From: Burkholderiales bacterium
Lineage (GTDB): Bacteria > Pseudomonadota > Gammaproteobacteria > Burkholderiales > Thiobacteraceae
Length of the DNA: 64,000 nucleotides
Assembly: GCA_023511995.1 (NCBI GenBank)
Contig: JAIMAL010000010.1
Span: 1 to 64,000, forward strand
Reading direction: 5' to 3'
Of the stretch, positions 1 to 10,900 are shown piece by piece. The notes below the pieces were generated by a model, which saw only the letters and a program-made list of their open reading frames with translations, was not told the DNA's origin and ran no database searches. Numbering within the stretch: the first letter of the stretch is position 1; every line of letters starts with the position of its first letter. A program made the translations under genes and the position numbers.

Positions 1-729
1 GTAATGGTGACCGGGCCGGAGAGCCTTGTATCTCAGGTGGCCAGGGTGGCAGTGACCGTCAAACTGCTGGATGCCAAATCGACCATCAGCCAGAGTTTCG
101 CGCCGACCCCGATTGGGACGGACGGAAACGAGGTGAAGGGGGTTACAGTTGTGCCCCAGATGGTCTTGGTTGAGCTTCCTATCGAGCAGCAGCTGAGCTA
201 TAAGACCGTGGCCGTGACGCCACGAATAGTTGGTTCGGTTGCTCTTGGCTATCAACTAGTGGGAGTGATGGTCGAACCAACGGCCGTGACGGTCGTCGGT
301 GACCCAAATGCCTTGCGCGATCTCAATTTCGTCTCGACTCAACCAGTCAATGTCAATGGCGCCGTCGCCGATCTCACCGTAAACACCGATCTTGACCTGC
401 CACCGTCGGTGTCAGTCGTTCGGCAGCAGGGAATCGTCGTCCGAGCGTACGTCAGCGCGGCTGAAGGGAGCCAGACAATGCGCATCGCTCCAGTGATAGT
501 CGGCCTGCCCAGCGATCTGAGTGCTACCTTGCAACCTGGAACGGTTCAGGTGACAGTGACCGGCCCGATGCCGATACTTGGCACCCTGAAGGCTAAGGAC
601 GTGCGGGTCGAAATTGACGGTAGCAAACTGGAGCCAGGCACTCACTTGGTGACTCCCACGGTCACCATTCCCGAAGTTCTCCAACTGGTTAGCGTTGATC
701 CAGAGAAGATCAGTGTCACGGTCAAATGA
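1..729 (+). CDS. YbbR/CdaR-like repeat protein, 5'-truncated by window edge
   Basis: The frame is open from the first base, so the gene probably begins outside the window. The protein is made of repeated beta-rich units of the YbbR type, with recurring V-x-V-x-GP elements (VMVTGPES, VTVVGDPN, VQVTVTGPM) spaced about 80 to 90 residues apart. YbbR/CdaR proteins regulate the diadenylate cyclase CdaA in Firmicutes and also occur in Chloroflexi and Actinobacteria; I do not expect one just before der in a betaproteobacterium, where bamB is usual. Third positions are visibly more A/T-rich (ACT, GTT, CAA, AAT) than everything after about 810. I infer that this segment comes from a different genome. 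Family call moderately sure, function unknown. Confidence 0.6.
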   Translation, partial: VMVTGPESLVSQVARVAVTVKLLDAKSTISQSFAPTPIGTDGNEVKGVTVVPQMVLVELPIEQQLSYKTVAVTPRIVGSVALGYQLVGVMVEPTAVTVVGDPNALRDLNFVSTQPVNVNGAVADLTVNTDLDLPPSVSVVRQQGIVVRAYVSAAEGSQTMRIAPVIVGLPSDLSATLQPGTVQVTVTGPMPILGTLKAKDVRVEIDGSKLEPGTHLVTPTVTIPEVLQLVSVDPEKISVTVK

Positions 730-753
730 TGTGGTCGAATCCGGAGGTGGCAG

Positions 754-1641
754 ATGCCTAAGCCGCTGGTTGCCATCGTAGGGCGTCCCAACGTTGGCAA
801 ATCCACCCTGGTCAACAGTCTGCTGGGGGAAGAACGGGTGATCGCCTTCGATGAGCCCGGTACCACGCGCGACAGCATCTACGTGGATTTCACCCGCGAC
901 GGCCACCGCTACACCCTGATCGACACCGCGGGAGTGCGGCGCAAGGGCAGGGTGTTCGAGGCCATCGAGAAATTCTCGGTCATCAAGACGCTGAAGGCCA
1001 TCGAGGATGCCAATGTGGTGGTGCTCGTACTCGATGCTAAGCAGGATATCTCGGAACAGGATGCGCATCTTGCGGGCTTCGTCCTCGAAGCGGGCAAGGC
1101 AATGGTGGTGGCGGTGAACAAATGGGATGGGCTCGATGCCTACCACCGGGAAATGGTGAAACGTACCGTCGCCCACCGGCTGGCTTTTCTCTCCTTTGCC
1201 CGCGTGCACTACATCTCCGCCCTCGAGGGTAGCGGCCTGGGCCCCCTCTTCAAATCCATCGATGAAGCCTATGCCGCGGCGATGGCCAAACTCCCCACTC
1301 CCCAGGTCACCCGCGTGCTGCAGGAAGCGGTGCTCGCCCATGCCCCACCCCGGGCCGGGCAATTCCGACCCAAACTGCGCTACGCCCACCAGGGGGGGCG
1401 CAACCCGCCGGTGATCGTCATCCACGGCACCAACGTCAACAACCTGCCGGAGGCCTACCGGCGTTATCTGGAAAACACTTTCCGGGAGGCGTTCCGGTTG
1501 CGGGGCACGCCCCTCCGGGTGGAATTCCGCCAGGGGCACAACCCCTTCGCGGAAAAGAAACCGGCGCCCTTGACCAAGCGACAGGAAGCAAAAAAACGCC
1601 GTCATCGGCGCTATCTCAAGAAAAAATACGGCCGCAGCTAG
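754..1641 (+). CDS. der: Der (EngA) ribosome-assembly GTPase lacking one G domain; probable chimera
   Basis: Der is a 50S-assembly GTPase normally of about 440 to 490 residues with two G domains and a KH-like C-terminus. This product has 295 residues. The first few residues ([19 protein letters not shown]) look like a Der N-terminus, but from the P-loop onward the protein is the second G domain ([21 protein letters not shown], then [13 protein letters not shown]) followed by the KH domain and a basic tail. The first G domain and linker are missing. The break falls inside the G1 motif that both domains share (about 769-811), as expected for homologous recombination or an assembly collapse between repeats. 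A ribosome binding site (GGAGGTGG) precedes the ATG. The C-terminal two thirds are securely Der. Confidence 0.85.
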   Translation: MPKPLVAIVGRPNVGKSTLVNSLLGEERVIAFDEPGTTRDSIYVDFTRDGHRYTLIDTAGVRRKGRVFEAIEKFSVIKTLKAIEDANVVVLVLDAKQDISEQDAHLAGFVLEAGKAMVVAVNKWDGLDAYHREMVKRTVAHRLAFLSFARVHYISALEGSGLGPLFKSIDEAYAAAMAKLPTPQVTRVLQEAVLAHAPPRAGQFRPKLRYAHQGGRNPPVIVIHGTNVNNLPEAYRRYLENTFREAFRLRGTPLRVEFRQGHNPFAEKKPAPLTKRQEAKKRRHRRYLKKKYGRS

Positions 1642-1862
1642 AGGTCATCCCCTGCTTGCGAGGGGGAACTTGCAGCACGCGGCGGCCCTCAAAGCTAAAA
1701 CTTTTGCACCGGTTGAAGGGGGCCGGGGTGCCCAAATGTTGGGCAAAGTCCGGTTTTGTGATCTATCATTGGCATGACCCCGGGGGTGCCGGCCCGGCGC
1801 CGGATGATGGGTTGACCGGTGGGCCGGAAGAACAAACCAACCTGAAAAGCAATGGAGAAGCC

Positions 1863-2099
1863 ATGAGCGGCAAAGGGCAATTGTTACAAGACCCGTTTTT
1901 GAACACTTTACGCAAAGAGCATATCCCCGTTTCCATCTATCTCGTGAACGGCATCAAATTGCAGGGCCAGATCGAATCCTTCGATCAGTACGTGGTCCTG
2001 CTGAAGAACACCGTCACCCAGATGGTCTACAAGCACGCCATTTCCACCGTCGTTCCCACCCGCCCGGTGCACATCTCCCACGATGCCCCCGAAGCCTGA
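1863..2099 (+). CDS. hfq: RNA chaperone Hfq
   Basis: Hfq forms a hexameric Sm ring that pairs small RNAs with mRNAs. The 78-residue product has the Sm1 region ([25 protein letters not shown] in pieces), Sm2 motif YKHAIST at residues 56 to 62, and a short tail, as in betaproteobacteria. I chose the ATG at 1863 because GGAGAA lies just upstream and the product then starts [14 protein letters not shown], the canonical N-terminus; an open frame extends further upstream but encodes nothing Hfq-like. The der-hfq-hflX order is the usual betaproteobacterial one. The 221-base gap after der has no other gene and may hold an hfq promoter, though I see no convincing one. Confidence 0.97.
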   Translation: MSGKGQLLQDPFLNTLRKEHIPVSIYLVNGIKLQGQIESFDQYVVLLKNTVTQMVYKHAISTVVPTRPVHISHDAPEA

Positions 2100-3231
2100 G
2101 GGGAGTGTGAGCGTTCCCGCGCGCCCCACCTTTGCCCACCGCGCGGTGCTGGTCAGCATCGACTTCGGGGAGCCCGACGAAGCCGAGAGTGTCGAGGAAC
2201 TGCGCCGCCTGACGGAAAGCGCCAACGCCCTGCCGCTGGCCGTGGTGACCGGGCGGCGCGCCCGCCCCGATGCCGCGCTTTTCGCCGGGGTGGGGAAGGT
2301 GGAGGAAATCGCCGGCCGGGTGGCGGAAACCCAGGCGGACGTGGTGATCTTCAACCACGAGCTCACCCCCAGCCAGCAGCGCAATCTCGAAGGCCGCCTC
2401 CAATGCCGGGTCATCGACCGCACCAGTCTCATCCTGGACATCTTCGCCCAGCGGGCCCAGTCCCATGAAGGCAAGCTGCAGGTGGAGCTCGCCCAACTGG
2501 AACACCTCTCCACCCGGCTCGTGCGCGGCTGGACTCACCTGGAGAGGCAGAAGGGCGGCATCGGCCTGCGTGGTCCCGGTGAAACCCAGCTGGAAACCGA
2601 CCGTCGTCTCATCGCGCGCCGGATGAAGCTTTTGCGGGAGCGCCTGGCGCGTCTTTCCCGTCAGCGGCAGACCCAGCGTCGCGCGCGGGACCGGCGGGAG
2701 GTCTTCTCCGTTTCCCTGGTGGGTTATACGAACGCGGGAAAATCCACCCTTTTCAATCGCCTCACCCACGCCCAGACTTACGCCGCTGACCAGTTGTTCG
2801 CCACCTTGGACACCACCTCGCGCCGGGTGTTTTTGCCGGAGGCGGGCCAGATCGTGCTCTCCGACACCGTGGGGTTCATCAAGCGCCTGCCCCACAGCCT
2901 GATCGAGGCCTTTCGCGCCACCCTGGAGGAGGCGGCACAGGCCGACCTGCTGCTGCATGTGGTGGATGCGGCCAGTCCCGTGCGGGAGGAGCAGATCGAG
3001 CAGGTCAACGCCGTCCTGGCGGAAATCGGTGCCCGGCACATCCCGCAAATCCTCGTCTACAACAAGATCGACCAGCGGGGTCTTACCGCAGGCTTCGAAC
3101 GGGATGACTGTGGTAACATTGCGCGCGTTTGGCTCAGCGCCCAGACCGGCGAAGGGCTGGGTGGACTGAGGCTCGCCCTCGGCGAGGCCGCCGCCCGGCG
3201 GAAGGAAGTCCCCACCGAAGCGGTCTGCTGA
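2083..3231 (+). CDS. hflX: GTPase HflX
   Basis: HflX is a ribosome-associated GTPase that splits stalled ribosomes. The 382-residue product has the HflX N-terminal domain, a coiled basic linker (about 175 to 208), and a G domain with P-loop GYTNAGKST at 214 to 222, DTVGF as G3 and NKID as G4. The [13 protein letters not shown] signature of the family is at about 159 to 171. The ATG at 2083 overlaps the end of hfq by 17 bases but has no clear ribosome binding site; a GTG at 2107 preceded by GAGGGGA is a good alternative start. Translational coupling to hfq is likely. Confidence 0.95.
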   Translation: MPPKPEGSVSVPARPTFAHRAVLVSIDFGEPDEAESVEELRRLTESANALPLAVVTGRRARPDAALFAGVGKVEEIAGRVAETQADVVIFNHELTPSQQRNLEGRLQCRVIDRTSLILDIFAQRAQSHEGKLQVELAQLEHLSTRLVRGWTHLERQKGGIGLRGPGETQLETDRRLIARRMKLLRERLARLSRQRQTQRRARDRREVFSVSLVGYTNAGKSTLFNRLTHAQTYAADQLFATLDTTSRRVFLPEAGQIVLSDTVGFIKRLPHSLIEAFRATLEEAAQADLLLHVVDAASPVREEQIEQVNAVLAEIGARHIPQILVYNKIDQRGLTAGFERDDCGNIARVWLSAQTGEGLGGLRLALGEAAARRKEVPTEAVC

Positions 3232-3298
3232 CCGACGCAGCCGCGTTGCGCAGCAAGGCGCCTGGGTCTCCCTCATCGGCAATTGCACTGGAACCCGC

Positions 3299-4471
3299 AT
3301 GGCATGGAACGAGCCCGACTGGGGCAGAAGATCGAGTGGCGGTCCGCCGGACCTGGATGAGCTTTGGCGCAACTTCAACGCCAAATTGAGCCGCATGTTC
3401 GGTGGCAAGGGCGGCCCGCAACCCCCCGCTGGCAGCAGCGGGTCCGGTTTCAACGGCGGCGTTTTCCTCATCGGGCTTGTCCTCCTCATCTGGCTCGGCA
3501 GCGGCTTTTACATCGTCAATGCCCGTGAGCGGGGCGTGGTGCTGCGTTTCGGCAAATTCGTCGAGCTCACCATGCCCGGGCCCCGCTGGCATCTGCCTTA
3601 TCCCATCGAGACCGTGGAAATCGTCGATGTCGAAGGCAATCGCATCACGGAGATCGGTTACCGGCAAAACGTGCAGAACAAACAGCCCCACGAGGCCACC
3701 ATGCTCACCGGCGACAAGAGCATCGTCAACGTCATGTTCGCCGTGCAGTACCGGGTGACCGATCCGCAACTCTTTCTCTTCCGCAACTACATCGGCGATG
3801 ACCAGGCCTATGTGCGGCAGATCGCCGAAAGCGCCATGCGCGAGGTGGTGGGCAAGACCAAAATCGATTCCGTCCTCTACGAGAGCACCCAGGTGGCAAA
3901 CAAGGCCGGCGAGCTCATTCAGCAGATGCTGGACCGCTACCAGTCCGGCATCACGGTGCAGAACGTCACCATCAGCCAGGTGCAGCCGCCGGAGCAGGTC
4001 CAGGCGGCGTTCGACGATGCGAATCGGGCCGATCAGGATCGCAAACGCATGCGCAGCGAGGGCGAGGCCTACGCCAACGACGTCATTCCCAAGGCCAAGG
4101 GAACGGCGGCCCGCCTGTTGCAGGAGGCGGAGGGCTACCGGCAGAGCGTGATCGCCAAGGCGGAAGGCGATGCGGCGCGCTTCCGGGCGCTGGTTGCCGA
4201 ATACAACAAGGCGCCGGCCGTGACCCGGGACCGTCTCTATCTCGAGGCCATGCAGCAGATTTTCAGCAACACCACCAAGGTGGTGGTGGACCAGCGCAGC
4301 GGCGGCAGCCTGCTTTATCTGCCCCTGGACAAGCTGATCCAGGGCAATGCGCCCGATGTGAGCAGCGCGCCTGCTACCAAGCCGCCGGTGGCGGAAGCCA
4401 CACCCAAGCGTGAGCCGGAGGACAACCGCATGCGGGAGCTCCTGCGCAACCGGGAGGGGCGGCAGCCATGA
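3299..4471 (+). CDS. hflK: HflK, FtsH-modulating membrane protein
   Basis: HflK and HflC form the large periplasmic cage around the FtsH protease at the inner membrane. The 390-residue protein has a short Gly/Pro-rich cytoplasmic N-terminus, one transmembrane segment (GVFLIGLVLLIWLGSGFYIV, about 54 to 73), then a band-7/SPFH domain (NARERGVVLRFGKF) and a long coiled region rich in Ala, Glu and Lys (about 240 to 290). The stop overlaps the start of hflC by four bases (ATGA), showing translational coupling. Standard neighbour order. Confidence 0.96.
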   Translation: MAWNEPDWGRRSSGGPPDLDELWRNFNAKLSRMFGGKGGPQPPAGSSGSGFNGGVFLIGLVLLIWLGSGFYIVNARERGVVLRFGKFVELTMPGPRWHLPYPIETVEIVDVEGNRITEIGYRQNVQNKQPHEATMLTGDKSIVNVMFAVQYRVTDPQLFLFRNYIGDDQAYVRQIAESAMREVVGKTKIDSVLYESTQVANKAGELIQQMLDRYQSGITVQNVTISQVQPPEQVQAAFDDANRADQDRKRMRSEGEAYANDVIPKAKGTAARLLQEAEGYRQSVIAKAEGDAARFRALVAEYNKAPAVTRDRLYLEAMQQIFSNTTKVVVDQRSGGSLLYLPLDKLIQGNAPDVSSAPATKPPVAEATPKREPEDNRMRELLRNREGRQP

Positions 4472-5346
4472 AGCGCAATTTCGCCTCCTTCGTCGTCGTC
4501 GCCCTCGTCCTGCTGGTGGTGGCGAGTCTCGCCATGTTCACCGTGGACCAGCGCCAATCCGCCATCGTCCTGCAGTTGGGCGAGATCGTTTCCGTGAAGA
4601 CACAGCCCGGCCTTTACGTGAAGACGCCGCTGGTGCAGAACGTCATCTACGTGGATCGGCGCGTGCGCACTCTGGATACGCCGGATGCCGATCTCATCAT
4701 CACCGCGGAAAAGATCAACATGCTGGTGGATTCCTTCGTCAAATGGCGGGTGGCGGATCCCCGGCAGTACTACGTTTCCGTGCGCGCCGATGAGAAGAAT
4801 GCCGAGGCGCGTCTGCTGCAGTTGGTGCGGGACGGTCTGCGTGCCGAGTTCAACAAACGCACCGTGGACGACGTGGTCTCCGGCCAGCGGGATCAGGTCA
4901 TGGAAAGCCTGCGCGCCAATGTGGATCGGGAAGCGCGGGCGCTGGGCATCCAAGTGGTGGATGTGCGCCTCAAGCGCGTCGACTATTCGGAAAAGGTCGC
5001 CGACTCGGTGTACGAGCAGATGCGCCAGGAACGCGTGCGCGTGGCCAACGAACGCCGCTCCACCGGTGCGGCGGAGCGGGAGCAGATTCAGGCCGACGCC
5101 GACAAGCAGCGGCAGATCATCATCTCCGAGGCCTACCGCGATGCACAGCGCATCAAGGGCGAGGGCGATGCCAAGGCGGCAGCCATCTATGCCCAGGCCT
5201 ATTCGCTGAATCCGGAGTTCTACGCGTTCTACCGCAGTCTCGACGCCTACAAGGAGAGCTTCCGCAACCGCAGCGACGTCCTCGTGCTGGACCCCAATTC
5301 CGAGTTCTTCAAGTACTTCAGGAACCCCGGCCGGGGCACGAAGTAG
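4468..5346 (+). CDS. hflC: HflC, FtsH-modulating membrane protein
   Basis: Partner of HflK in the membrane complex that restrains FtsH. The 292-residue product has one N-terminal transmembrane helix (about 5 to 25), an SPFH domain starting at VDQRQSAIVLQLGE, and a coiled segment (REQIQADADKQRQIIISEA, about 206 to 225). The C-terminus LDPNSEFFKYFRNP is typical of HflC. It overlaps hflK by four bases and is followed three bases later by a DUF2065 gene. Confidence 0.96.
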   Translation: MKRNFASFVVVALVLLVVASLAMFTVDQRQSAIVLQLGEIVSVKTQPGLYVKTPLVQNVIYVDRRVRTLDTPDADLIITAEKINMLVDSFVKWRVADPRQYYVSVRADEKNAEARLLQLVRDGLRAEFNKRTVDDVVSGQRDQVMESLRANVDREARALGIQVVDVRLKRVDYSEKVADSVYEQMRQERVRVANERRSTGAAEREQIQADADKQRQIIISEAYRDAQRIKGEGDAKAAAIYAQAYSLNPEFYAFYRSLDAYKESFRNRSDVLVLDPNSEFFKYFRNPGRGTK

Positions 5347-5349
5347 TGT

Positions 5350-5535
5350 ATGGGAGTGAGCCTGCTCATGGCCGTGGGCTTGATGCTGGTGCTGGAAGGG
5401 ATCGTCCCCTTCGCTGCGCCTGCCCTGTGGCGTGATGCCTTCCGCCGGCTCATCGCCCTGCGCGATGGGCAGTTGCGCTTCATGGGGCTCATGTCCATGT
5501 TGATCGGTCTGCTTCTCCTCTGGCTTGCCGCCTGA
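5350..5535 (+). CDS. DUF2065 (YjeT-like) small membrane protein
   Basis: A 61-residue protein made almost wholly of two hydrophobic helices (about 3 to 24 and 44 to 60) separated by WRDAFRRLIALRDGQLR. It matches the YjeT/DUF2065 family, which sits between hflC and hisZ in many betaproteobacteria. No function is established. The start is three bases after the hflC stop and the stop is three bases before hisZ, so it is part of the same operon. Confidence 0.85.
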   Translation: MGVSLLMAVGLMLVLEGIVPFAAPALWRDAFRRLIALRDGQLRFMGLMSMLIGLLLLWLAA

Positions 5536-5538
5536 CCC

Positions 5539-6705
5539 ATGCACACCTGGTTGCTGCCCGAGAACATCGAGGACGTTCTGCCGCCCGCCGCCTGGCAACT
5601 GGAGCAGGCGCGCCGTGTTGCCCTCGACCTCTTCGCCAGTCACGGCTATGAGCTCGTGCAGCCGCCGCTCATCGAATTCCTGGAGTCGCTCCTCACCGGT
5701 ACCGGGCGCGACATGCGCCTTGCCACCTTCACTTTGGTGGACCAGCTCTCCGGCCGGCCCATGGGCCTGCGCGCCGATATCACGCCGCAGGCAGCACGCA
5801 TCGACGCCCATCTCCTCAATCGTCAGGGCATCACCCGCCTGTGCTATGCAGGCAGCGTCCTGCACACCCGGCCGGCTTCGGTGGACGCAAGCCGCGAGCC
5901 CTTCCAGGTGGGGGCGGAGCTTTTCGGCCATGGCGGGCTGGAGGCGGACGTGGAAATCCAGCGCCTCATGCTTACTCTGCTGAAGCGCTTGGGGCTTACG
6001 GACGTGCTCCTCGCCCTGGGCCATGTGGGCATCTTCCGCGCCCTGGCGCGCCGCGCCGCCCTGGAGGAGGAACAGGAGGCGGATCTGTTCGAGGCCCTGC
6101 AGCACAAGGACGTCCCCACGCTGCGGGAGCTTTCCGCGGGCTGCGCCCGGGAAATCCGCGAGGCGCTGCTGTTGCTGCCCGATCTCTACGGCCCGGGTGC
6201 GGTGCTCGCGGAGGCGGCGCGGCGTCTGCCGCCCTATCCGGAAATCGGTGCGGCGCTGGATGCACTGCAGACGCTCGCCGATGTGCTGCAGGAAGAGGGC
6301 GCATCTTTGCACTTCGATCTTGCGGAGTTGCGCGGCTACCACTACCACAGCGGAGTCGTGTTCGCCGCCTACGTGGAGGGCTGTGCCCGCGCCGTGGCCC
6401 AGGGGGGGCGCTACGACGGCGCCGGCAAGGTGTTCGGCCGGGCGCGCAGCGCCACCGGGTTTTCCACCGACCTGCGCACCCTGCTGCCGCATCTGGCGCC
6501 AGCAGTGAGGCGTCCGGGCATTCTCGCCCCCTGGGGTGAAGACCCGGCGCTGCGGGCGCAGATCGAAGCCTTGCGCGCCGCCGGCGAGGTGGTGGTGGTG
6601 GAGCTGCCGGGACAGGAGGCCCATCGTGGCGAATCGGGCTGTGATCGCCGGTTGGTGTATCGGGAGGGCGGCTGGCAGGTGGAACCGCTGCCGGCCGGAG
6701 CATGA
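5539..6705 (+). CDS. hisZ: ATP phosphoribosyltransferase regulatory subunit HisZ
   Basis: HisZ is a class-II aminoacyl-tRNA synthetase-like subunit that, with a short-form HisG, catalyses and feedback-regulates the first step of histidine synthesis. The 388-residue product starts with WLLPENIEDVLPPAAWQLE and contains the HisRS-like motifs RADITPQAARID and GGRYDG but lacks a tRNA-binding domain, as expected of HisZ. It implies that a short HisG lies elsewhere in the genome. It sits in the hflKC-hisZ-purA order typical of betaproteobacteria. Confidence 0.94.
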   Translation: MHTWLLPENIEDVLPPAAWQLEQARRVALDLFASHGYELVQPPLIEFLESLLTGTGRDMRLATFTLVDQLSGRPMGLRADITPQAARIDAHLLNRQGITRLCYAGSVLHTRPASVDASREPFQVGAELFGHGGLEADVEIQRLMLTLLKRLGLTDVLLALGHVGIFRALARRAALEEEQEADLFEALQHKDVPTLRELSAGCAREIREALLLLPDLYGPGAVLAEAARRLPPYPEIGAALDALQTLADVLQEEGASLHFDLAELRGYHYHSGVVFAAYVEGCARAVAQGGRYDGAGKVFGRARSATGFSTDLRTLLPHLAPAVRRPGILAPWGEDPALRAQIEALRAAGEVVVVELPGQEAHRGESGCDRRLVYREGGWQVEPLPAGA

Positions 6706-6727
6706 CAGTGAAGAAAGGGAAGCGTGA

Positions 6728-8023
<1,296 letters not shown>

Positions 8024-8030
8024 AGCCGCG

Positions 8031-9401
8031 TCACTGGAACATGAAGGTCTCGTACTCGATGCGGTCCAGCTTGCGATCGAGAAAGACGAGGCCGAGGGCC
8101 ACCGTCAACAACAGGGCAACGGTGAAGCCATAGCCATAGAAAGGCGCGCCAAGCTTGAGCGTAATGGCGGTGAAGAGGGTGTTGGCGAGCAGGAAGATCG
8201 TCGTCAATCCCACCACGATGCGCCGGCGGTCGAGATAGAAGAGCACATTGAGAACGGCAAGGAGCATCACCTGCAGGCTTGCCCCCACCACCTGCACCTG
8301 CAAAAGGGGCAAATAGAGCGCGGAAATCCCCAGCGCGGCAAGGAGGGTGGGGCCGGCGACGAAGGTTGCCAGCACGGCGATGGACTGGATTTTCGCGATC
8401 TCCCCCAATCCCTGGCGCACGGCATAAACCATTTCGTCGTGCATGTCCTGGATGAATTCGAGGGAAGCGCCCTCCCGCACCGCATTGAAAAACCTCTCGT
8501 AGTACTCGGCAAAGTCGGTCTCGATGCGCACCAGGAACACCGCCATGCCGGGCACGATGGAAAGATAGGCGAGGAAGACGGGCAGGTCATAGATGATGGA
8601 GCCGCGCAGGGGCCCGATGACCGGCTCGGAGGTGACGGGATTGACCCAGAAAAGAAACTTGTCCGCCCACACGGCGAGGTTGTAGAGGCTGCCGGCGACA
8701 AGCAGGCTGGGATAGAAGGTGCGCCGGTGCAGCCAGTGGTAGCTCACGCTGCGGTGGCTGGGATAGGTTTGCGCCACCACCACCCACATGCCGCCAAGAA
8801 GCACGAGCTGGCCGGTGACGAAGGCGGCGAGCAGCCCCTCCAGGCCGAAGCGGGCCAGGGGATAGGCGAGTGCCACCACCAAGCCGTAGCCGACGGCAAA
8901 AAGCAGAACGATGGCCTTGTAGCGTTTGAGGCCAGACAGCAACACGGCCAGCACCCACACGCCACAGAGGGTGGTGAAGGCCGCCACCACCAAAAGCCGG
9001 TAGCCGAAGCTCACCTGCTCGAAGAAAAAAGCCATCGCCAGGGTGGCAAGCGCCGCCGCGGCACCCAGCACCACGCCCAGCACGCCGTGCAGGTTGGGCA
9101 GCACCAGCTCGTCCCGTTTTTCGAACAGGCGGTCCGATACGTAACGGGTGAAGGCGAGCTGCAGGCCGCCGGTGAGGATGAGGCTTGAGGCGATGAGGTA
9201 GGTGACCGTGGTCTGGAACTGGGTGACGAGGCTCGGCGGCACGACGATGCCACTGGCCAAAAGCCCCACCAGCAGGATGCCGATGATGGACAGCACCCAG
9301 GGCCCCGAGCCAATCATGCCGGCATAGGCGTAGGCGGTGAGGGTACCGCCCAGGGTATTGCGCGAAAGCAGCCGGCGCAGCTCGAAACCGATCCCCGCCA
9401 T
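8031..9401 (-). CDS. pelG: PelG, inner-membrane Pel polysaccharide exporter
   Basis: PelG is a polytopic membrane protein that, with PelD, PelE and PelF, forms the synthase/export complex for the Pel polysaccharide. The 456-residue product begins MAGIGFELRRLLS, the characteristic PelG N-terminus, and has about 12 hydrophobic segments with a polar stretch (about 260 to 320) containing RIETDFAEYYERF. I chose the ATG at 9401, which shares one base with the pelF stop (TGATG), although an open frame extends far upstream within pelF. It is the last gene of pelABCDEFG. Confidence 0.95.
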   Translation of the reverse strand: MAGIGFELRRLLSRNTLGGTLTAYAYAGMIGSGPWVLSIIGILLVGLLASGIVVPPSLVTQFQTTVTYLIASSLILTGGLQLAFTRYVSDRLFEKRDELVLPNLHGVLGVVLGAAAALATLAMAFFFEQVSFGYRLLVVAAFTTLCGVWVLAVLLSGLKRYKAIVLLFAVGYGLVVALAYPLARFGLEGLLAAFVTGQLVLLGGMWVVVAQTYPSHRSVSYHWLHRRTFYPSLLVAGSLYNLAVWADKFLFWVNPVTSEPVIGPLRGSIIYDLPVFLAYLSIVPGMAVFLVRIETDFAEYYERFFNAVREGASLEFIQDMHDEMVYAVRQGLGEIAKIQSIAVLATFVAGPTLLAALGISALYLPLLQVQVVGASLQVMLLAVLNVLFYLDRRRIVVGLTTIFLLANTLFTAITLKLGAPFYGYGFTVALLLTVALGLVFLDRKLDRIEYETFMFQ

Positions 9402-10900
9402 CAGTGTTTCTCCATCGCCGCCCCATACACCTCGCGATAGGCGGCGAACATCATCTCGTCGGTGTAGAAGCGCTCGACGCGGGCGATGGCCGCTGCCGAG
9501 GCGGCACGCCAGCGTGCCTCGTCGGTCAGCAGCGCCACTGCCGCATCGGCAAGCGCCAGGGGATCGGCGATGCCGACGATGGCGCCCGCCGTCCCCAGGG
9601 CGCGGTCCTCGCCCGGCAACCCTTCGACGAGCTGCCGGCAGGACCCCACATCGGTGGCCACTGTGGGCACGCCGGCGGCGAAGCCTTCGAGGATCACCAG
9701 GGGCAGGGCCTCGCTGATGGAGGAGAGGATGGTGAGCCCCACCCGCGGCAAAAGCGCGTCCACCTTCTGGAAGCCCAGGAAGCGCACCTTGCCCGCGAGT
9801 CCCAGGCTTTCCACCAGATTGCGGCATTCCTCGGCGTAGCCGGGATCCTCGTCCTCCGGCCCGGCGATCCACCCTTCCGCCTCGGGCAGCACGTTTACCA
9901 CCCGCCGCATGGCGCGGATGAAGGTCTTCACGTCCTTGATGGGCACCACCCGGCCGATCAGGCACAGCACCGGCGGTACCCGCGCCGGCCGCTGGCTGCG
10001 GAGCGGGCGGAAGCGGGCGAGGTCCACCCCGTTGGGGATCAGCCGTGTGCGCGCGGCATCGGCGCCATCCTGGATCTGGCGCTGCCGGTTGGCCTCATAG
10101 AGGGCGATGATGGGATCGGCCGCCTGGTAGCAGGTGCGCCCCAGCCACTCGAAAAAGCGGATCCACAGGGCGCGGAAGTAGGACACCTCGGTGGGATCCC
10201 GCTGGAAGACATTGCGATTGTCCCGGATCCATTCCGCCTTGAGCAGATCAATCTTGCGCTCCTTCGTATAAATCCCATGCTCGGAAAGGATCAGGGGACG
10301 CCCGTCGCGCCAGTGCAAAAGCGCGCCGAGGAAGCCCGCGTAGCCGGTGGAAATGGTGTGATAGACGCGGGCCTTGGGCAGGCTGCGGGCGATGGCGGAA
10401 AGCTTCCACAACGGCGCGTGCATGATGCGCACCGTCCAGAAATAATCGACGAAGGAAGGATCGGTGCAAAAGCGTCGGTAGCGGCTGCAGATGGATTCCC
10501 AGGCGGCGCGGGAACGCAGGAAGTGCTCCCGGCGCAAAGCCTCCCCGGAAAGCAGCACGGGAAACAGGCCCACAAGGCGTGTCATCGCCTCCTCCACCGG
10601 CACTCCGGCAAGGAAAGCCTCGTGCACGGCTTCCACCTGTCCCATCACCTGTGGCGAAGGCTCCGGCGCCTTCAGCGGGGGTGGTGCCTCTGGCTCGAAA
10701 AGATAATGGATTTCCAGCCCCACCACGTTGGGCGGCAGTTCGTAGCGCATGCCGGCGTAGTCCTCCCGGCGGCTGCCGAGAAAGACGAGGTGGAAGCGCC
10801 ACTCAGGAAAGGCGCGGATAATCTGGTGTACCCAGCTCGACACCCCGCCGCTCACGAAGGGATAGGTGCCCTCGAGAAGCAGCGCAATGTCGGCCTTCAT
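9401..10900 (-). CDS. pelF: PelF glycosyltransferase
   Basis: PelF is the cytosolic GT4-family glycosyltransferase of Pel synthesis and uses UDP-sugars. The 499-residue product starts with the family hallmark DIALLLEGTYPFVSGGVSSW (about 4 to 23), has HGIYTKERKIDL near the middle (about 224 to 235), PNGVD, and the C-terminal donor-site element SSISEALPLVILEGFAAGVP with its E-x7-E pair. Length matches the family (about 500). The start overlaps the pelE stop (ATGA), so the two are coupled. Confidence 0.97.
   Translation of the reverse strand: MKADIALLLEGTYPFVSGGVSSWVHQIIRAFPEWRFHLVFLGSRREDYAGMRYELPPNVVGLEIHYLFEPEAPPPLKAPEPSPQVMGQVEAVHEAFLAGVPVEEAMTRLVGLFPVLLSGEALRREHFLRSRAAWESICSRYRRFCTDPSFVDYFWTVRIMHAPLWKLSAIARSLPKARVYHTISTGYAGFLGALLHWRDGRPLILSEHGIYTKERKIDLLKAEWIRDNRNVFQRDPTEVSYFRALWIRFFEWLGRTCYQAADPIIALYEANRQRQIQDGADAARTRLIPNGVDLARFRPLRSQRPARVPPVLCLIGRVVPIKDVKTFIRAMRRVVNVLPEAEGWIAGPEDEDPGYAEECRNLVESLGLAGKVRFLGFQKVDALLPRVGLTILSSISEALPLVILEGFAAGVPTVATDVGSCRQLVEGLPGEDRALGTAGAIVGIADPLALADAAVALLTDEARWRAASAAAIARVERFYTDEMMFAAYREVYGAAMEKH

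Noticed and set aside
1740-1800. A sigma54-like TGGCATG before hfq
   Set aside because: The -12 element is missing: TGGCATGACCCCGGGGG has no GC at the required ten-base spacing.
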